The notes below the pieces were generated by a model. That model was not told the DNA's origin and did not search any database. It was given only the letters and a program-made list of their open reading frames with translations. 64,000 nt of DNA from the NCBI GenBank assembly GCA_027574665.1, contig CM050650.1, forward strand, positions 51,505,304-51,569,303. The letters are read 5' to 3'. Shown here piece by piece: positions 10,894 to 23,735 of the stretch. Numbering within the stretch: position 1 is the first letter of the stretch; every line of letters starts with the position of its first letter. The stretch comes from Rhynochetos jubatus. Taxonomy: Eukaryota > Chordata > Aves > Eurypygiformes > Rhynochetidae. A program made the position numbers and the translations under genes.

Positions 10894-10954
10894 CTAATTT
10901 GCCTTTGCATGCTAGAGCCTTAAAGCAGGCTATCCAGAAAGAGTTATGCCTTCT

Positions 10955-11021
10955 TCAGTCATATCCTACTTCTGACTTTTGGAGATGAAGATAGATCGTT
11001 TTGGCCTTTGAAGCACTTTGC
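10955..11021 (-). CDS. SLC22A1: SLC22A1-like coding exon 11, C terminus and stop
   Basis: 67 bp, acceptor ttattcttgcag on the minus strand. Encodes [21 protein letters not shown] and TGA at 10955-10957. The TIYL pattern is the OCT tail. Confidence 0.88.
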
Positions 11022-14000
11022 CTGCAAGAATAACAAGACATAAAGACATAAGCAGCAAACTAGGAATGAAGGTGTGCAGCAAGCATCTAACTTCACGTTC
11101 TTCATTTGCCCTCAACTATTCCCCAGAGAAAATGAACAACTAATTCTCAAATCCCCTAGAGTTGCTCTGACTCTGCAGTAGATACCGGCGCTTCATTCCC
11201 CACATGAGTAGCTTCTATCAAGAATGCCTTTTTTCTGTTCCACAAGATCAGTTCAGGTTCTTAAGCACAAATAACGTTTACAGTAGTGTTGCAGCACGTT
11301 TGAGTGAACTATTCACAGGCTAGTGAAGGCCTATGCTGATTTTTTTTAGCATGCTTAGGTAGTTAAGTGCTAAAAAGGAAGTCCCTCCAGCTAGAGTCTG
11401 GGAATTAACTAGCAACTTCTTGGAAGCACAGGATGAAGCCAGGTAATCCCTGGGCTTCCCCAGGGAGCTCTGGGCAGGGATTTTGCACAATTTCAAGTGA
11501 AAGCTGCTTAATGTTCTTCATCCAGACTCACCTGTGCAAGTTTTCAACATCTTCAACAGTCTCAGGCAAAACTCTTCCTTTAGTTTCAGGCAGAAGCAAC
11601 ACCAACCCACCCGCAATCAAACCAAGAACAGCTTCAAATCGAACAGATGCACAAAGAGCTTGTTAGCATATGCCAATTTCCAGCACATACACCACTTTCT
11701 GCTGCCTGGCACAAGGGACTCATAAACAGCATTTTATTTTGTTCTTCATACAAGATGTGCGTGCCAAGGCTCTGTATGCAAAAGCAGCACGCCACCTCTG
11801 GAGGATGTGGCAGCCACATGGAGACAGCAATGAGCCAAGTTCAGCTGTGAGTTATGCACTGAATGACAGCATCTCAGGCTGCACAGACAGCTGTAAAGAA
11901 GAAAGAACCCTTTCTAGTCTGAGCTTACGCCAGGAAGCGGATTCAAATCTTCTGCCATTTACATAAGATTTAGAAAATACACACACCATGTATTATCTCC
12001 CACTCAATGTGATTAACTTCACTGATAATTTCTTTTACCCACTTTGTCCATGTTTGGTGTCTACATTTTAAATCTACCCAGCACCCTCCTGATTGTGCTG
12101 TCTGTTAAAAACTCCATATTGCCATTCAAGACATTTTTCTAAACCAGCATGCTATTTATAAAGATTCAGAAAGGTTTTGCAGACCCTGATCTGGTAGTTC
12201 AGGTCACTGGTCTGCAAACACTCATCTTGCATTTATTTACCAACCCCTTTCCAAACAGCTGGAGAACAGCCAGTTAACAGACTGTCAGAAAAAGCTGAAG
12301 TGTAACAGCCACGCTCATGCTCCATTAAATAGGCAGTTATGTGAAATTCTAGGTTTTGGCTCCTAGACAATATACTTCACAGAGGAGTAGTAATTGATCA
12401 GATCTGAATGCATCAAAATACTAATCTCATCAAAACATTAGAACGTTTCTCAGCTCTGACATCTGTTGAGCCCGTGTTCACCTCCAGCTTCCTTTAAAAT
12501 GCAAGGAACAATAATAAAGGCAAAGGAGACATGAATGCATAAACAAGCTCCTGGCAGTTGTAACCCGAAGGCTAAGGCTTTTGAAGATGGGACAGGGCTT
12601 CTGCTGAATTTGGGGCAACCGCCTTAGCTGCTTTTCCCTCCCTTTGAAACTTGGGCCCTGCTGCACCACCCCAGGAGCAGCCAGCAAGGAGGTAAGGTGG
12701 CACTTACTAAAGACTATCAGCGGCAGATCATGCCAGACTTCCACCAGTCTGTAGACAATGAATGGGACGATGACTCCACCAACATCGCACAGGGAGGAGC
12801 AGACCATCACCCCAAGGTTCCTGGTTCAACAGCAAAGGGATTGCGTTAGCATCACAGTACTGCAGACGGAAGGGCATGGGTCACAGTTCTGACCCCTGTA
12901 CAGGGAATGAAGCTCAGCAGACCACAAAATGCCAAAGTAGTTTGGCAAAGCCCTAGTTTTCCAGTGGTGGACACGTCCAGAAGTCATTTAGACCTACGTA
13001 TTGCAAGAATAAAAAGCTTAGAAAACAGGAACAGGAGAGTATATGTGTATTTTCATTGCGTAAGCAAATTCCCAAAGTTAAAAACAGAAGAGAATCAGGC
13101 CCAAAGTGTCTGAGGTGAGTCTCTGGATACAATAAAAACCTAAAACCATTAGCTTCAGTACATCTTGCAACCTAGTGCAAGGGGCAGTAAGCGACCCTTC
13201 TGTTTGCTATACACCATTAATAATATTTAAAACGCTGTTGTATTCATTATGAACAGAGAAGTAAGATTGATAGATTCTCTCGATTTCCTATGTTGTGTAG
13301 CTTTATATAATCTGTGTCTCTTCAATGAAAAATGGAGGAGTAAGTTTCATCTGTTCAGTGCAGACATCACCTCTGCAGGCTATGGCCTACAGTCACTGGG
13401 TAGAAGAAAGAACTTCTGAAGAATTAACTGCCAAGCTTTAGATTTCTGCAGCTCACATATCTACTTCTGAGCTATTCACCCTGCAGCCTGCTTTCAAACA
13501 GGGAAAAACCCTAGTCCTGAGGTGAAGTGCTTGAGTTAACACACATTCTCCCTAGCAAGATCCATTCTGGATAGATCCATTTAAATGTTATTTTGATTCA
13601 AACAAATTACATATCCAAGCACTGTGTAGGAAGTCAAAACCCTTATCCACCCTGGTTGTCTCCACTTTTCCCTTTATTTCAGTCACATGACTGTTCATCT
13701 GTCTTGAACTACATTTGTCATCTTCATGAATCTACTTTATAAAGCATTTTACTAAATGCTCCACCTACTTTACGTTCGGCAGTACCTGTGTAGTTCTGAA
13801 GCATTTGAGGATCACTTATTTTAGCATGAAACATAACATACACATTGGCCTCAACTATCTGTTTCCAGGCCAAATGCCGACGGGGAGGAGGATGCGCCCA
13901 CCTGATGTACGTTGGATACAGTTCAGTGTTTACAAAGCAAACCATCTCAAAAGCCATCGTGATCCCCATTCTCCCGATGCAAGCAGCAATCACTTTTAGC

Positions 14001-17000
14001 CAATGTATGTCTGCGGACAGAACGCATTCAACACATTTAAAAGTATCCTGGCGATTCAGCAGGAGTGAGTTAATACACCCGTGTTATTTTAGGGGGGACC
14101 TCTGATCCATATCCCGATGTTTTGAAGGGGCCTTGTTCTACCTGTGCAAATGAGGGAACGGGAACAGCCAGCACCACACGAGCGGTGGCACCAGGACCTT
14201 CCCAGAGTGGCACAGGGGACCCAGGTGCTTGGAGATCTATTATTAGCAGTGCTACGAATCGACCTCATTTCACTTCTGTAGTTACTACAAGTCAGGGTGG
14301 CAGTGCACGCCAGCAGGCGTGGGTTTGCGGACCTTTGGGGCTGAACCCCGGTAACAGGGAGGGAGAGGTGGGTACTGACCCCGGGGTGGGGGTCAGGGGG
14401 GGAAAGCCACCACCAGGTGACTCACCCGGTGGGACCAGGGCTGTGACAAGGCAGGCAGCCCCAGCCACCAGGTTGGATGCAGCCCAGGGGTAGCGCCGCC
14501 CGACACGGTCGATGGTGACGATGATGATGAAGGCAGCTGGGAACTCGACAAGAGCAGAATAGAGGAAATCCAGGTACACGTTCCCAGCAGCTACTCCCAT
14601 GTGCATGATGAGCCCTTGGTAGAGGACAGAGCTCGTGAACCTGGGGAGAGAGGAGCACCTCAGCTTTGCTAGTGACTCAAAGGACCAAGGTCTGTGTCCT
14701 GCTGGAGCCTTCATAACCAGAGCTTCAGAAACAGCTCTCCCACATTATCTTCTTACCAGTTGTACATCAGAATGAACGTGTTTTTTCTCATCTGCGGTGT
14801 CCTGACAAGATCAATGAGTGAGGGACTCTGTTTTCCAACATCTTCCTCTTCAAATTTAATATCCTGCAGAAGAGCCAGGACAAAGTACAGTGAGTTTCAA
14901 CAGGGAGGAACTGATGCAAGGGGCTATCATGATGCTTGCTTACATGCGTAAGCAAACCGTGAGCTCACCTCAAAATGGGAAGGCATCTTTTTCTGATTTT
15001 TTTTAGCCATATCACTGACAATTTTCATAGCTTTGTCATTTTTCCCTTGAGAAATCAGCCACCTGGGAGACTCTGGAAGGCACCTACAATGCAAGTGGAT
15101 GCTGTGATACACCAAAACATAAAGTTCCCATGTATGGAGACTGTGGAGAGGGGGCTTTGGTTGAATAGAGGCAGGTGGGTTTTTTCCTTGGTTGGTTGGT
15201 TTGGGTTTCTTGTGTGTTTCCCTCCAGCACAAACCACCACACCTCCTACACCCCGCCCAGTCAGGAAAAGTAGTGTATCCCGCTGCTGAAACGGGAAGAG
15301 GAACAGCTGAGGTAGTGGCTTTAGCGAGAGATGAATTTATGAAAGATGTATCAGGGAACGGCTTTGAACGAGAGTAGTGCCGTCGTTTATTCAGCCTCTA
15401 AACCACAAACTGGCTCCTCTCTGGGAGTCATTTTCCAGCTGTGCTATCACAAGTTAAGGAGTAGTAAACAAGCTAGAACTGGCTTACCAGTTCACAAATA
15501 CGGAAGAAGGAAGGCAACTAATCTCTTTCTACTATTCCTAACCTCTTAACCCACCAGACAGTTTCTCAAATCAAAGCCCTCAAACTGAAAATATCAATCA
15601 GAAAGAGCAGAGAGAATCCAAAATAAAAGTGAACCCATGTGCTTTCTTCTGGTTGGACCACAAAAAGCTGAAACGATTTTTTCCTTGAAAGAACATGTAA
15701 ACAACCTACTACAGTTACGTTAGCATTCAATAATCTCTCAATAACCACCTTTTTGGCGTAGGATACACTAAATAATGTCAAGGCATTTCTTTTCCTTTAA
15801 GAAATGCTTAATGGAGGCAATATATATTAAACCACTCCCCCTCCCATGTTTTTCAAAGTGGTCTTTCTTTTAAAAAGAAGCCAGGTGCGGTGCACCTGCT
15901 AAAATGCAATGAAGTCTCAGTTGCTCAGGGGTCCTAGTTCCCTCTCGTCTTTCCTGTGTACCTCCTCTTTGCACCAAGAGGCAGGCACAGCCAAAAAGCA
16001 ATGCTGAATCTCCCTCAGTATCAAGCCCTGGGAAGCAGAAGCTGCTGGTTTTTGGGTGGAGGTACAACAAAAGCCCGTTTACCAGTAGTAGAGCAGGAAG
16101 AAGCAGCTTGGCAGAGTGACAGTGAGCTGCAGCCACCGCCAGTGGGGCATGGCGTAAGCAATGGCATCAAAGACCAGGAGCCCAACGGAGAAGGCCGTCT
16201 GGTAGAGGATGCCCACCGTCCTCCGGTACTTCGGACCGACGACTTCTGTCACTGCAAGAACACACAGACGAACAACAGCTCAGCCATGACTGCTCAGCGC
16301 AGCAGTAACTTGCGCTGCGGGGACACTGGAAGACCAATGCTGCATTAATGCCCTGAAGAAAATATCTTGGTAATCCCAGACTTTCTGGCATAAAGCCTTC
16401 TGGCAAAAAAAAACCCCTGGTGCTCACAGAGGAAGCTTTGTTTTTTTGTCACCCAAACCTTCAGCAGAGGAGAAAACACTGCTCCTGCTCTTACGCTGGC
16501 CTAAGGCATCCAGTACTGTCCTCTCTCTGCCATGGAAATCTCCAGATAAATCAAACATTCCTTCAAGTGCACAGAAGGGTTTTGTTGTAAAACCTAACAC
16601 CAATCTACATAATGTCTCCAACCCAATAACAAAAAAATCGTATTTTGTTTCCTAAGTGCAGCCTTCCAGCCCACATCACACTCCAAGTGTACAAGAAATG
16701 CTTGCACCCGCAGGACAGCTTCACGACTCGTCTGTGCTTTGCAACTGCACATCACGGGATAGACCCACGGGTTAAGTCTTGTTGAAACAGAACTAAAAGT
16801 AACTACTCCAGCAGGCAGGCACAAGCACACAGAGGATTTTCCATCTTGTTGTGTGATTTCAAGAAAGCAAACCGGTTAGAAAAAGAACAGAAAGCAGTTA
16901 TTTAGCAACGGAGGGAAGTGCTGTGTTTTAGACCCACGGATTAGCTAATACTGCTAAATGATGCACAAGGACATCTCCTCAGGCTCGGTAGGACTGAGAC

Positions 17001-20000
17001 AAAAGCAGCCAAGCAGTAGACAAGCATCGCAGGAGAACATGACAATAAGGTTGCTCTGCCCTTGTACCCTTCCCTGAGCCACCAGGAAAGTGTTGGCCAC
17101 CCTTAGGGAGAGGATACAAGTTTAAAGGGGCTTTGACAGTGATTCTGGGTGAATTCTCTCCTAAGAGTGCTTCGAGAAGAATCCAGAAGTTACAAGGAGT
17201 AATTGAGAGAAAAATATCAGGATAGGGCAAGTCATTGTCCTGATTTTATGTTCTAAATAGGCATAAAGTTCCCCAGAAGTGGTGATGAAGATTTCTTTTG
17301 TGCCAGGAAAAGATTTATGAGGCCAAGGCGGCTTCTAGAATATGCACAGGAAGGAACAACCATATCCTAGCAGATGATGGTCTGGACTGTGGGCTAGATT
17401 TTTTAATTTTATTTATATCAGACATCTGGATAACTACATTAGCAAGATGTCCCCACAAAAAGACTTAAGAGAAGTTTAGGACATTGGCATTTGCATTTTT
17501 TCCACTATCACAGCGAACTGGATCACTCAGAGCTATTTGGTAGAGCCACCTGACATTCTCATCCAGAGAAGGCTCTATTGGGCAGCATTTAAAATATTTC
17601 ATTTGCTGTTTTAGTGATTGCTTGGTGTTGGGTACTTTTGACAAGCACCTGGACTCCACCCCAGAGAAGTCAGAGAAGTCCCAGGCAGGTCTCCCGTGCC
17701 CCAGAAAGTGGTCCTGGGCTGGCCCCAGCACTGCTGCTGCACACAGCCATGCTTCATCACCAGACCCCGACAGTGCAAGGCGCTGGGAGAGGCATCCGCG
17801 CAGCCTGGCTCCTCACATTGCTTTGCAATCCCCCAGGCAAGGGCACAGATACCCAAAGAGTTTGTCATCTCTTCAGTGAGTACATGCTGTTCTTCAGTTA
17901 TTTTTAGGCTGTAAAGCCTCTGTTTGCCCTTTAATAATCTTGGTGCCATAAACGGCTTCCAATTTTCCCCAGTCTCTGCCTGCTTCTTTAATAGTCTCCT
18001 CTGCTATCACCCCGTCTGCCCCAGGGCGGTTGCCTTCCTCAGCTGGTGCCCGAGGGGAGGGAGAAGAGCCTGGAGGCCCAGATGTGCAAAGGGGACCTGC
18101 ACCATAGGCGAAAGCCTGTCTTGAGGTAACAGCCCTAGCGTACCACCACTTCCTTGAGCTTTGAAGGCTACTGTTTCTTCTCCCTAATGACAGTGCTTGA
18201 AAAGTCTTGAGAAGTCAAAGAGGGAGAAAATTTCTTGATAAAACAGCATGGGAAATATTTTTTAAATGGGGTTTTTTTGGGGTTTTATAGTTTTTTTGGG
18301 GTGGGTGGTTGTTTTGTTAGTGGTTTTTTTTTTCCTCCTTCTTCATCTTCTACAGCCAGTCTTGCCCTTTGGAAAAGGTCTGAACTCACCCAGGATATAG
18401 CCTGCAGTCCAGCAGCCCTTGCTGACCAGCCCTTGCAAGAACCGGAGGATGACTATCCACAGGTAGGTGGGCACGAAGACCAGGAGGATTCCACAGACAA
18501 CATTTGCAAAAATTGTACTTAAGAGGCAAAATTTTCGGCCAAACCTGGATTGGAAGATAATAAGTAAAGCAAAAGAGTAGTCCTGAAAACATGTGCATTT
18601 TAAACTAATAAAAGCTTTGTACATTTTGAAAAAAAAAAAAACAAATCCAACTGTGCTATACAAGGGACAAATACATACTGACTTTATTCTTAGCCCATGA
18701 CTGACTCATCTGCTTTTCTATTCACTGAATTATTACTGTGCCAATTGCTCTGCAGTTCCACAAAGGCTTTGAGGAAAAAGAAAAAATTCTCAAGTTAATG
18801 AACAATAGTCCCATATTTACATATTTTTGTACTGTGAACATTATCCATTAATTTCAGAAGAGGCAGTTTAGTAATCTAGATTTTTGATAATGGGGGTGAA
18901 AAACAAGTATGGGTTAATATTATGATTCTGATATGTGTGCATGCACCAGATTTATAGGGGCTGCATTTCACAGCTGTAGCAAGTCAGAGCCTGCTGTACT
19001 AACAGTCCTACGCAGGAGGTGAACAAGGGGTTGAAAAAGGGCTTTCAAAATACTGGCATTTGCTTGGGTTTTAACCCCAGCTACCCAGGCTACAGCAGCT
19101 GTCTGTTGGCTCTGAACAGGGAGCTAGAGATGCTGGGAAACAGGGATTTCTGCTTTTTCACGGTGACTGCTGCTGTACCTCTCTGGCAGTCTCTGCCTCT
19201 ACTGTTCCAAAGTTTCTCCAAAAGCAGCAAGGCGTTTCCAAGCTGCAGCCACACAGCGCGTGATAGATCAAGTAGGGGCTCCAAGACAGCGTGGCCTGGC
19301 CACAGTTAACACCCCAGGGCTCTGGTGTGGCACGGCAGGGAGTTGTGAGCGCATGGTCCTCAAAGAGCCCTCGCAAGCTCTGCGGGACTCGCTGAGCAGG
19401 AAATTGGTGCAGACCACCAGTATGACCTAAGAGACAGCAGATCCACTCCTCATACCATGACTGAACAGCCGGGCGGCTGACCTTATTTTGGGAAGAGCAG
19501 AGACGACAGCGGTTGCACAACCCATTCTCTGTCTTTATGGAAACTTAGCTGCTGAACACTGATAAGGGAGGTCGTAGGGTTTTACAGTCAGACCACACAT
19601 ACCTGTCTGCTATGTAGCCGATGTTTATGGAGCCAATAAAAAACCCAGCGTTCACAGAAGACTGGAAGAGGTCCAGCTTCCAGGAGTCCTCACACACCAG
19701 GTTGAACTGCAAGGGACACTACAGTTAGAAGCAAGAGAATGAAGCGAGGCGCTGGCTCACATCCACAAGTTTCCTTCACTTTGGTTAAAGATTTAAATTC
19801 GTTTCTGGGTCAATGACCATTTTATTAGCACCCAGAAACTCTACAGACTTAATTAAGTGTCCAACATTAAAAACAGAATCAATCCCTTTAGCAGTTTCCT
19901 AGTATTTCCCATCCATGCCTTATCTCTCGTTACTGGAAAAAAGCATAACTGAGTTATTGCCTGTCAGGATTGGGACCCCAATTTGTGTTAGGCCTTGTTG

Positions 20001-22358
20001 ATTAAATCAGCACAGACCTGTTCACCCTGGGCTTTTCAAATAGCTTTTCTTGTGGCTGATGGCAAACATTTCTTAGCAGTTCTGGTTGCCTCGTACCCTC
20101 ACATGCCCTGCAGACCCCTCAGGACTAAGGGTGATGCTGTCACTAAAGGTACCCTAGATGCTTGCCAAAGCCTGCCTCAACCTATTTCCCATGGAGCACT
20201 GACTCCCCAGAGGACGAGGGAAGGTGGTACCTGTACGTGCCCCTGAGACCACACTATCTTCTCTCTGCTCCGGGCTTCTGCTCAGCTAAATTGTCCTACA
20301 GCCTAACATGTCTGGAGACGAGGTATTTTGCATCCGAGGCCAAGCTTTATACCACATGGGTACACACATACATTTTTGCCACCTGGTCTTTGTCCTCTTA
20401 ACTTACTAAGATACACATAAAAACTACTAGATAGGAAATGATTTCAAAAAGCTGTCCTAACGTGACTGAGAATCCTTTCCCATCCTACCAGTAGGTGGGA
20501 TTATTTAAAGCTATACATCTTTAATCAACACAAAACCAGACGCTCCTCCTGATGCTCTGCAGGGCTTCCCACGAGGATATTGTTCCTTGGGTAAATTTTT
20601 CCTTTGAGCAGTAACATGCTTAACTCGGCTCTGTTCTTTCCCTTGCTTAGCTGCCAGAGCAAAGGACAACATCACACAGTCCAAGAGCCATCACAGAAAC
20701 GGTCACATCCAGGAGCAAAACACATTGCCAAAATGCTCACAGAGGCATGTGATGTTTCTGGTTGTCCTGTGAAGGAAGCAGCTGGTGGACCTGGCCTTGC
20801 ACCCCCTTTAGAAGAAAGGGGAAAACTGATGTGAGAGCATGACTGCACAAACCCACACAAACTGCAAGTTTTCAGCTTCTTACAATCTCAATAGATCACA
20901 GTGGGGGCATCTGGACTACAGCATCTGCCTGAGCCTTTTGCAGCGGGAGGTGCCTGCTGAAATTGGCTGCACTGCTGCTCTGCAGAAGTCCTGGGTCACC
21001 CTCCGTTTGAGGTGTCTCACTTCCTCAGGTTAATGTCACACAGCCCATACTCTGCTGACAGAAGTACCCTTACGGTGCACCACGCAAGATCTAGCTCCAA
21101 CCTCTTACAAAACTGTTTATGCTGAAGTTGCTAGAGCACAGAATTCACCTGTTCCTGCGTTTGTGTTAGGTATTTGGGGGAAAGAATCCTGACTCCTACC
21201 GTCTCTAAAAATTTGGTGGAACTTTATGGCAAAAATCAAGCCAGTCATCCCAGATAGTGATTTGCTTTTAAAGTTAAAGCACCTAAAACTCTAAAGTGCC
21301 CTAAGTAGCTTAAACACTGTTTTCAGTTTATTCACACGTTTTCTGAGAACACATAACAGCCATTGGATTTTCTGCAATTTATTCCTGAATTAAGCTGTTT
21401 AATGGTAGGGGGTGATTACCTTTCCCTCCACCCCTAGTCATTCAATAGTATTTGAAACAAACTTTAAAAGAGTTTCTCAGATGAAAAAAAAGAAAAGAAA
21501 TTAAGACCTTCACACCAGGGCCAGATCCCAGGAAGATGGGGAGGTCCGTGCCGCACACCCGCTTGGGGATGGGCCGGCTTTGTTTGCGGTGCTGTGAGCA
21601 GCGGTGCCTTGCAGACACTGTTTACCCACCTCCACCAATCGCACCGCTCATGCAACGAGAGTTTCGTTCAGAACTGGACTTTATCTACCCAGGGATTGAT
21701 TTGCTGAAATATGCTTTGCTCCCCAGCTGGAGATATAAGCCTCCTGAGCCACCAAGGCAGCACTTCACAGCAAGGATGGAGGGCAGGCAACTCGCACAGC
21801 ACCTGGTGCAGGATTGCAGCAAGAGGACCCCCTCACCCAGGTAAGCAGGCATGATTTTAACAGAGCCCCAGCTACACCAACCCTCTCCCATGTCCCTCAG
21901 CTGTTCTGTGACTGAGGGGACAAGGGAAAGGAGGTGTTTGTTTTTACCTCTGTCACAAGAGAGGTCCCCGGGGAGTCGTAGACCCAGCCGTCCTGGCAGG
22001 GACCGAGGGGGACAGTGCTCCGGTTGCCCACGAGACTGCCCAGGGGGTCCATGCAGCTGATGTCCGTCGCGTTCCAGTCCACCTCGTACCTCCTGCAGCG
22101 GCTGCTGAAACCAGCCCCATGGCTGCCCCACTCGGGAACCGTGTGGTTCAGTTGCTCATCCAGGCTCCAGCCGCACCGCTGGCTCAGCTCAGCCACCCCA
22201 GGACTGAAGCAGCGATGCTCGGGGGTGAACCCGAAGAAGACGACACCCACATACACTGGGGTGAAAGCAGCAGAAAGCAAACACAGGACAAAGAAGGTTT
22301 GCTTCTGGAACCTGTCAAATTCTCCAATGTTCTCCAAAATGTCATCTAGGGTTGGCAT
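10955..22358 (-). CDS. SLC22A1: Organic cation transporter, SLC22A1-like (complete, 11 exons)
   Basis: A complete plasma-membrane organic cation transporter. Eleven exons (411, 104, 155, 169, 115, 107, 215, 109, 113, 100 and 67 bp) join in one frame to 1665 bp: 554 residues plus stop, the same length I recall for human OCT1. All introns are GT-AG. The protein starts [13 protein letters not shown] and has a first membrane span at about 22-42, a large extracellular loop with N-glycosylation sites at 71, 96 and 112, the MFS loop motif ADRFGRK at 170-176, PESPRWL at 283-289, a second DRVGRR loop, and Asp474, the residue shown to matter for cation binding in OCT1. It is convergent with the SLC22A2-like gene and in the same orientation as IGF2R, the SLC22A1 arrangement in mammals. 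Naming is by synteny and N-terminal resemblance; SLC22A2 cannot be fully excluded. Introns of 0.5-2.2 kb hold nothing else recognised apart from a T/G run at 18256-18333. Confidence 0.88.
11532..11631 (-). CDS. SLC22A1: SLC22A1-like coding exon 10
   Basis: 100 bp, donor gtgagt. Encodes the last membrane span ([19 protein letters not shown]) and [12 protein letters not shown]. Confidence 0.9.
12708..12820 (-). CDS. SLC22A1: SLC22A1-like coding exon 9
   Basis: 113 bp, donor gtaagt. Encodes [20 protein letters not shown]. The aspartate at codon 12784-12786 is residue 474 of the predicted protein. Confidence 0.92.
13902..14010 (-). CDS. SLC22A1: SLC22A1-like coding exon 8
   Basis: 109 bp, acceptor gtccgcag, donor gtgggc. 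Encodes [19 protein letters not shown] and [10 protein letters not shown]. Confidence 0.92.
14426..14640 (-). CDS. SLC22A1: SLC22A1-like coding exon 7
   Basis: 215 bp, acceptor ctctccccag, donor gtgagt. Encodes [19 protein letters not shown] and the DRVGRR loop. Its first half is unusually similar to exon 7 of the plus-strand paralogue. Confidence 0.93.
14757..14863 (-). CDS. SLC22A1: SLC22A1-like coding exon 6
   Basis: 107 bp, acceptor cttctgcag, donor gtaaga. Encodes the intracellular loop [19 protein letters not shown], then [16 protein letters not shown] entering span 7. Confidence 0.92.
14969..15083 (-). CDS. SLC22A1: SLC22A1-like coding exon 5
   Basis: 115 bp, acceptor gcattgtag, donor gtgagc. 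Encodes [14 protein letters not shown], the SLC22 family signature, then a lysine-rich loop. Confidence 0.93.
16083..16251 (-). CDS. SLC22A1: SLC22A1-like coding exon 4
   Basis: 169 bp, acceptor ttcttgcag, donor gtaaac. Encodes spans 5-6: [17 protein letters not shown], then [10 protein letters not shown] and LFLLYYW-type residues (CFFLLYYW). Confidence 0.92.
18256..18333 (+). repeat. T/G-rich low-complexity run
   Basis: Runs of T separated by GGGG and GGTGGG. In intron 3 of the SLC22A1-like gene, so its transcript would be A/C-rich here. Confidence 0.8.
18390..18544 (-). CDS. SLC22A1: SLC22A1-like coding exon 3
   Basis: 155 bp, acceptor aatccag, donor gtgagt. Completes the ADRFGRK motif and encodes [17 protein letters not shown]. 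Confidence 0.92.
19603..19706 (-). CDS. SLC22A1: SLC22A1-like coding exon 2
   Basis: 104 bp, acceptor cccttgcag, donor gtatgt. Encodes [17 protein letters not shown] and the start of the GYIADR motif. Confidence 0.92.
21948..22358 (-). CDS. SLC22A1: SLC22A1-like coding exon 1 with start codon
   Basis: 411 bp, 137 codons, donor gtaaaa. The ATG at 22356-22358 has A at -3 and starts [13 protein letters not shown], the conserved OCT N terminus, which fixes the start. Encodes span 1 and the glycosylated extracellular loop with its cysteines (C50, C62, C88, C102, C121). Confidence 0.93.
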
Positions 22359-22366
22359 TTTGGCAT
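22346..22366 (-). promoter_or_regulatory. Short upstream ORF overlapping the SLC22A1-like start
   Basis: An ATG at 22364-22366, eight bases before the main ATG and in another frame, opens six codons and stops at TAG (22346-22348) inside the main coding region. Its context is weak (T at -3). It matters only if transcription starts upstream of it. Confidence 0.4.
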
Positions 22367-22430
22367 CAAAACCACCCCAAAAACCTCATCTAAGTCTTCT
22401 CTGCAGCACTGATAGATTTAGTTGGCAGCA

Positions 22431-22445
22431 AAGCTATTTAAGTAA
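22431..22445 (-). promoter_or_regulatory. Possible TATA-like element of the SLC22A1-like gene
   Basis: cttaaatagctttgc on the minus strand, about 75-85 bp before the start codon. A weak match; no other promoter motif was convincing. Confidence 0.2.
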
Positions 22446-23498
22446 CAAAGACATTTGACCAAAAGTCAAGACTAACTCCATAAATTATTAAACTACATGT
22501 TGCAAGCTTTATTTTTTAGGTTTCATATGAAATCAGACCTTAATTCACCCAGGGAGAATTTGCATTTAACCCCTAATCAGAGCACATGTTCCTTTTCTCC
22601 AGAAAAGCCGCTAACAGCCACAGCACTTTGGAGTATTTTTTATTACCCAAACCAGCTCCTCAAAGAAGCAGTTTAAGGTACACGCATAGATGGAAAATTC
22701 CACCAACATGCAAGCAAATGAAAAGTTCAGTTCAGCAGTTGCTGGACACCACATGTGAACAAGGCTTATCAACGGGGTTCTGTAAAGAACAGGTCAGTAA
22801 CTGTGGAACACGAGTGTCTCTGCAAGAGCTGTGTAATGGTAAAGGAGCAGCTTTCCCTCAAACTCTGGTACACCCCACCCCTGCAGCCACCCTCACTCTC
22901 CGCACTCCTCCATTTCCACTGGAAGCCTCTCCCAACTACATCAGGGAACAGTTTTCACCTGACCGTATTTTTGCAGTGACCCAAAAGATAAAAAGCCTTC
23001 ACTAAGGAATTATGCACTGGGAATAGCTTTGGGAAGCCATAATATAAAATACTTATGGTCAAAGCAGCTATTTCGTACCATAGAAGACCTGTAAGACTTT
23101 AGGTAGAATTCATTCTGGGGCACCCCCAAGAAAATCCAGCTATATTGAGCTCCAGTGATACTTCATGCTCTCTGTGAACAGACACTTGCTACTCCAACAG
23201 CTTTGGCTCACAACAGCTGCTTCCATCACAAATAAATGAAGGTCATGTTTTAAAGACTGAAAAAAAAAAAAAAAGTGAAAAGTTACCTGGAAAGTGACTT
23301 GCATGGTTTATACAACTGGGTAAAAATTAAAGACCTCCTCTCGGTACACTCCAAAAAATAAGCCAGCTTAGGCAGCCATTCTGGCCTGGGGACAGGAACA
23401 GAACTAGTTCTTCACCTGGTCTCCCTGCCCATCAGAGCAAGTGGCCTAACCAGCTATGATGCTGCTTGGCTGAGTCGCACTCTCAGCTCATTCTCTGC

Positions 23499-23735
23499 AT
23501 CACTGAATCACAGACTGGTTTGGATTGGAAGGGACCTTAAAGACCATCCAGTTCCAACCCCCCTGCCATGGGCAGGGACACCCTCCACTAGACCAGGTTG
23601 CTCAAAGCCTCATCCAACCTGGCCTTGAGCACTTCCAGGGATGGGGCACCCACAGCTTCTCTGGGCAACCTGTTCCTGTGCTTCACCACCCTCTCCATGA
23701 AGAATTCCTTCCTTACATTTAATCTAAATCTACCC
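23499..23735 (-). mobile_element. CR1 LINE 3' fragment, minus orientation
   Basis: atcactgaatcacagactgg, ggaccttaaagaccatccag, ctgccatgggcaggga and ggatggggcacccacagctt are the reverse complement of the CR1 3' end; homology continues to tctaaatctaccc. It lies about 1.1 kb upstream of the SLC22A1-like start codon. Confidence 0.93.

Larger units (their letters stand above)
7400..10954. other. Intergenic region between convergent transporter genes
   Basis: No coding exon or RNA gene recognised. It holds a possible antisense LTR remnant, a solo ERVL-type LTR, a short A run at about 10506-10518 and an A10G9 run at 10853-10871. The open reading stretches here are short and show no family resemblance. 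Confidence 0.6.
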
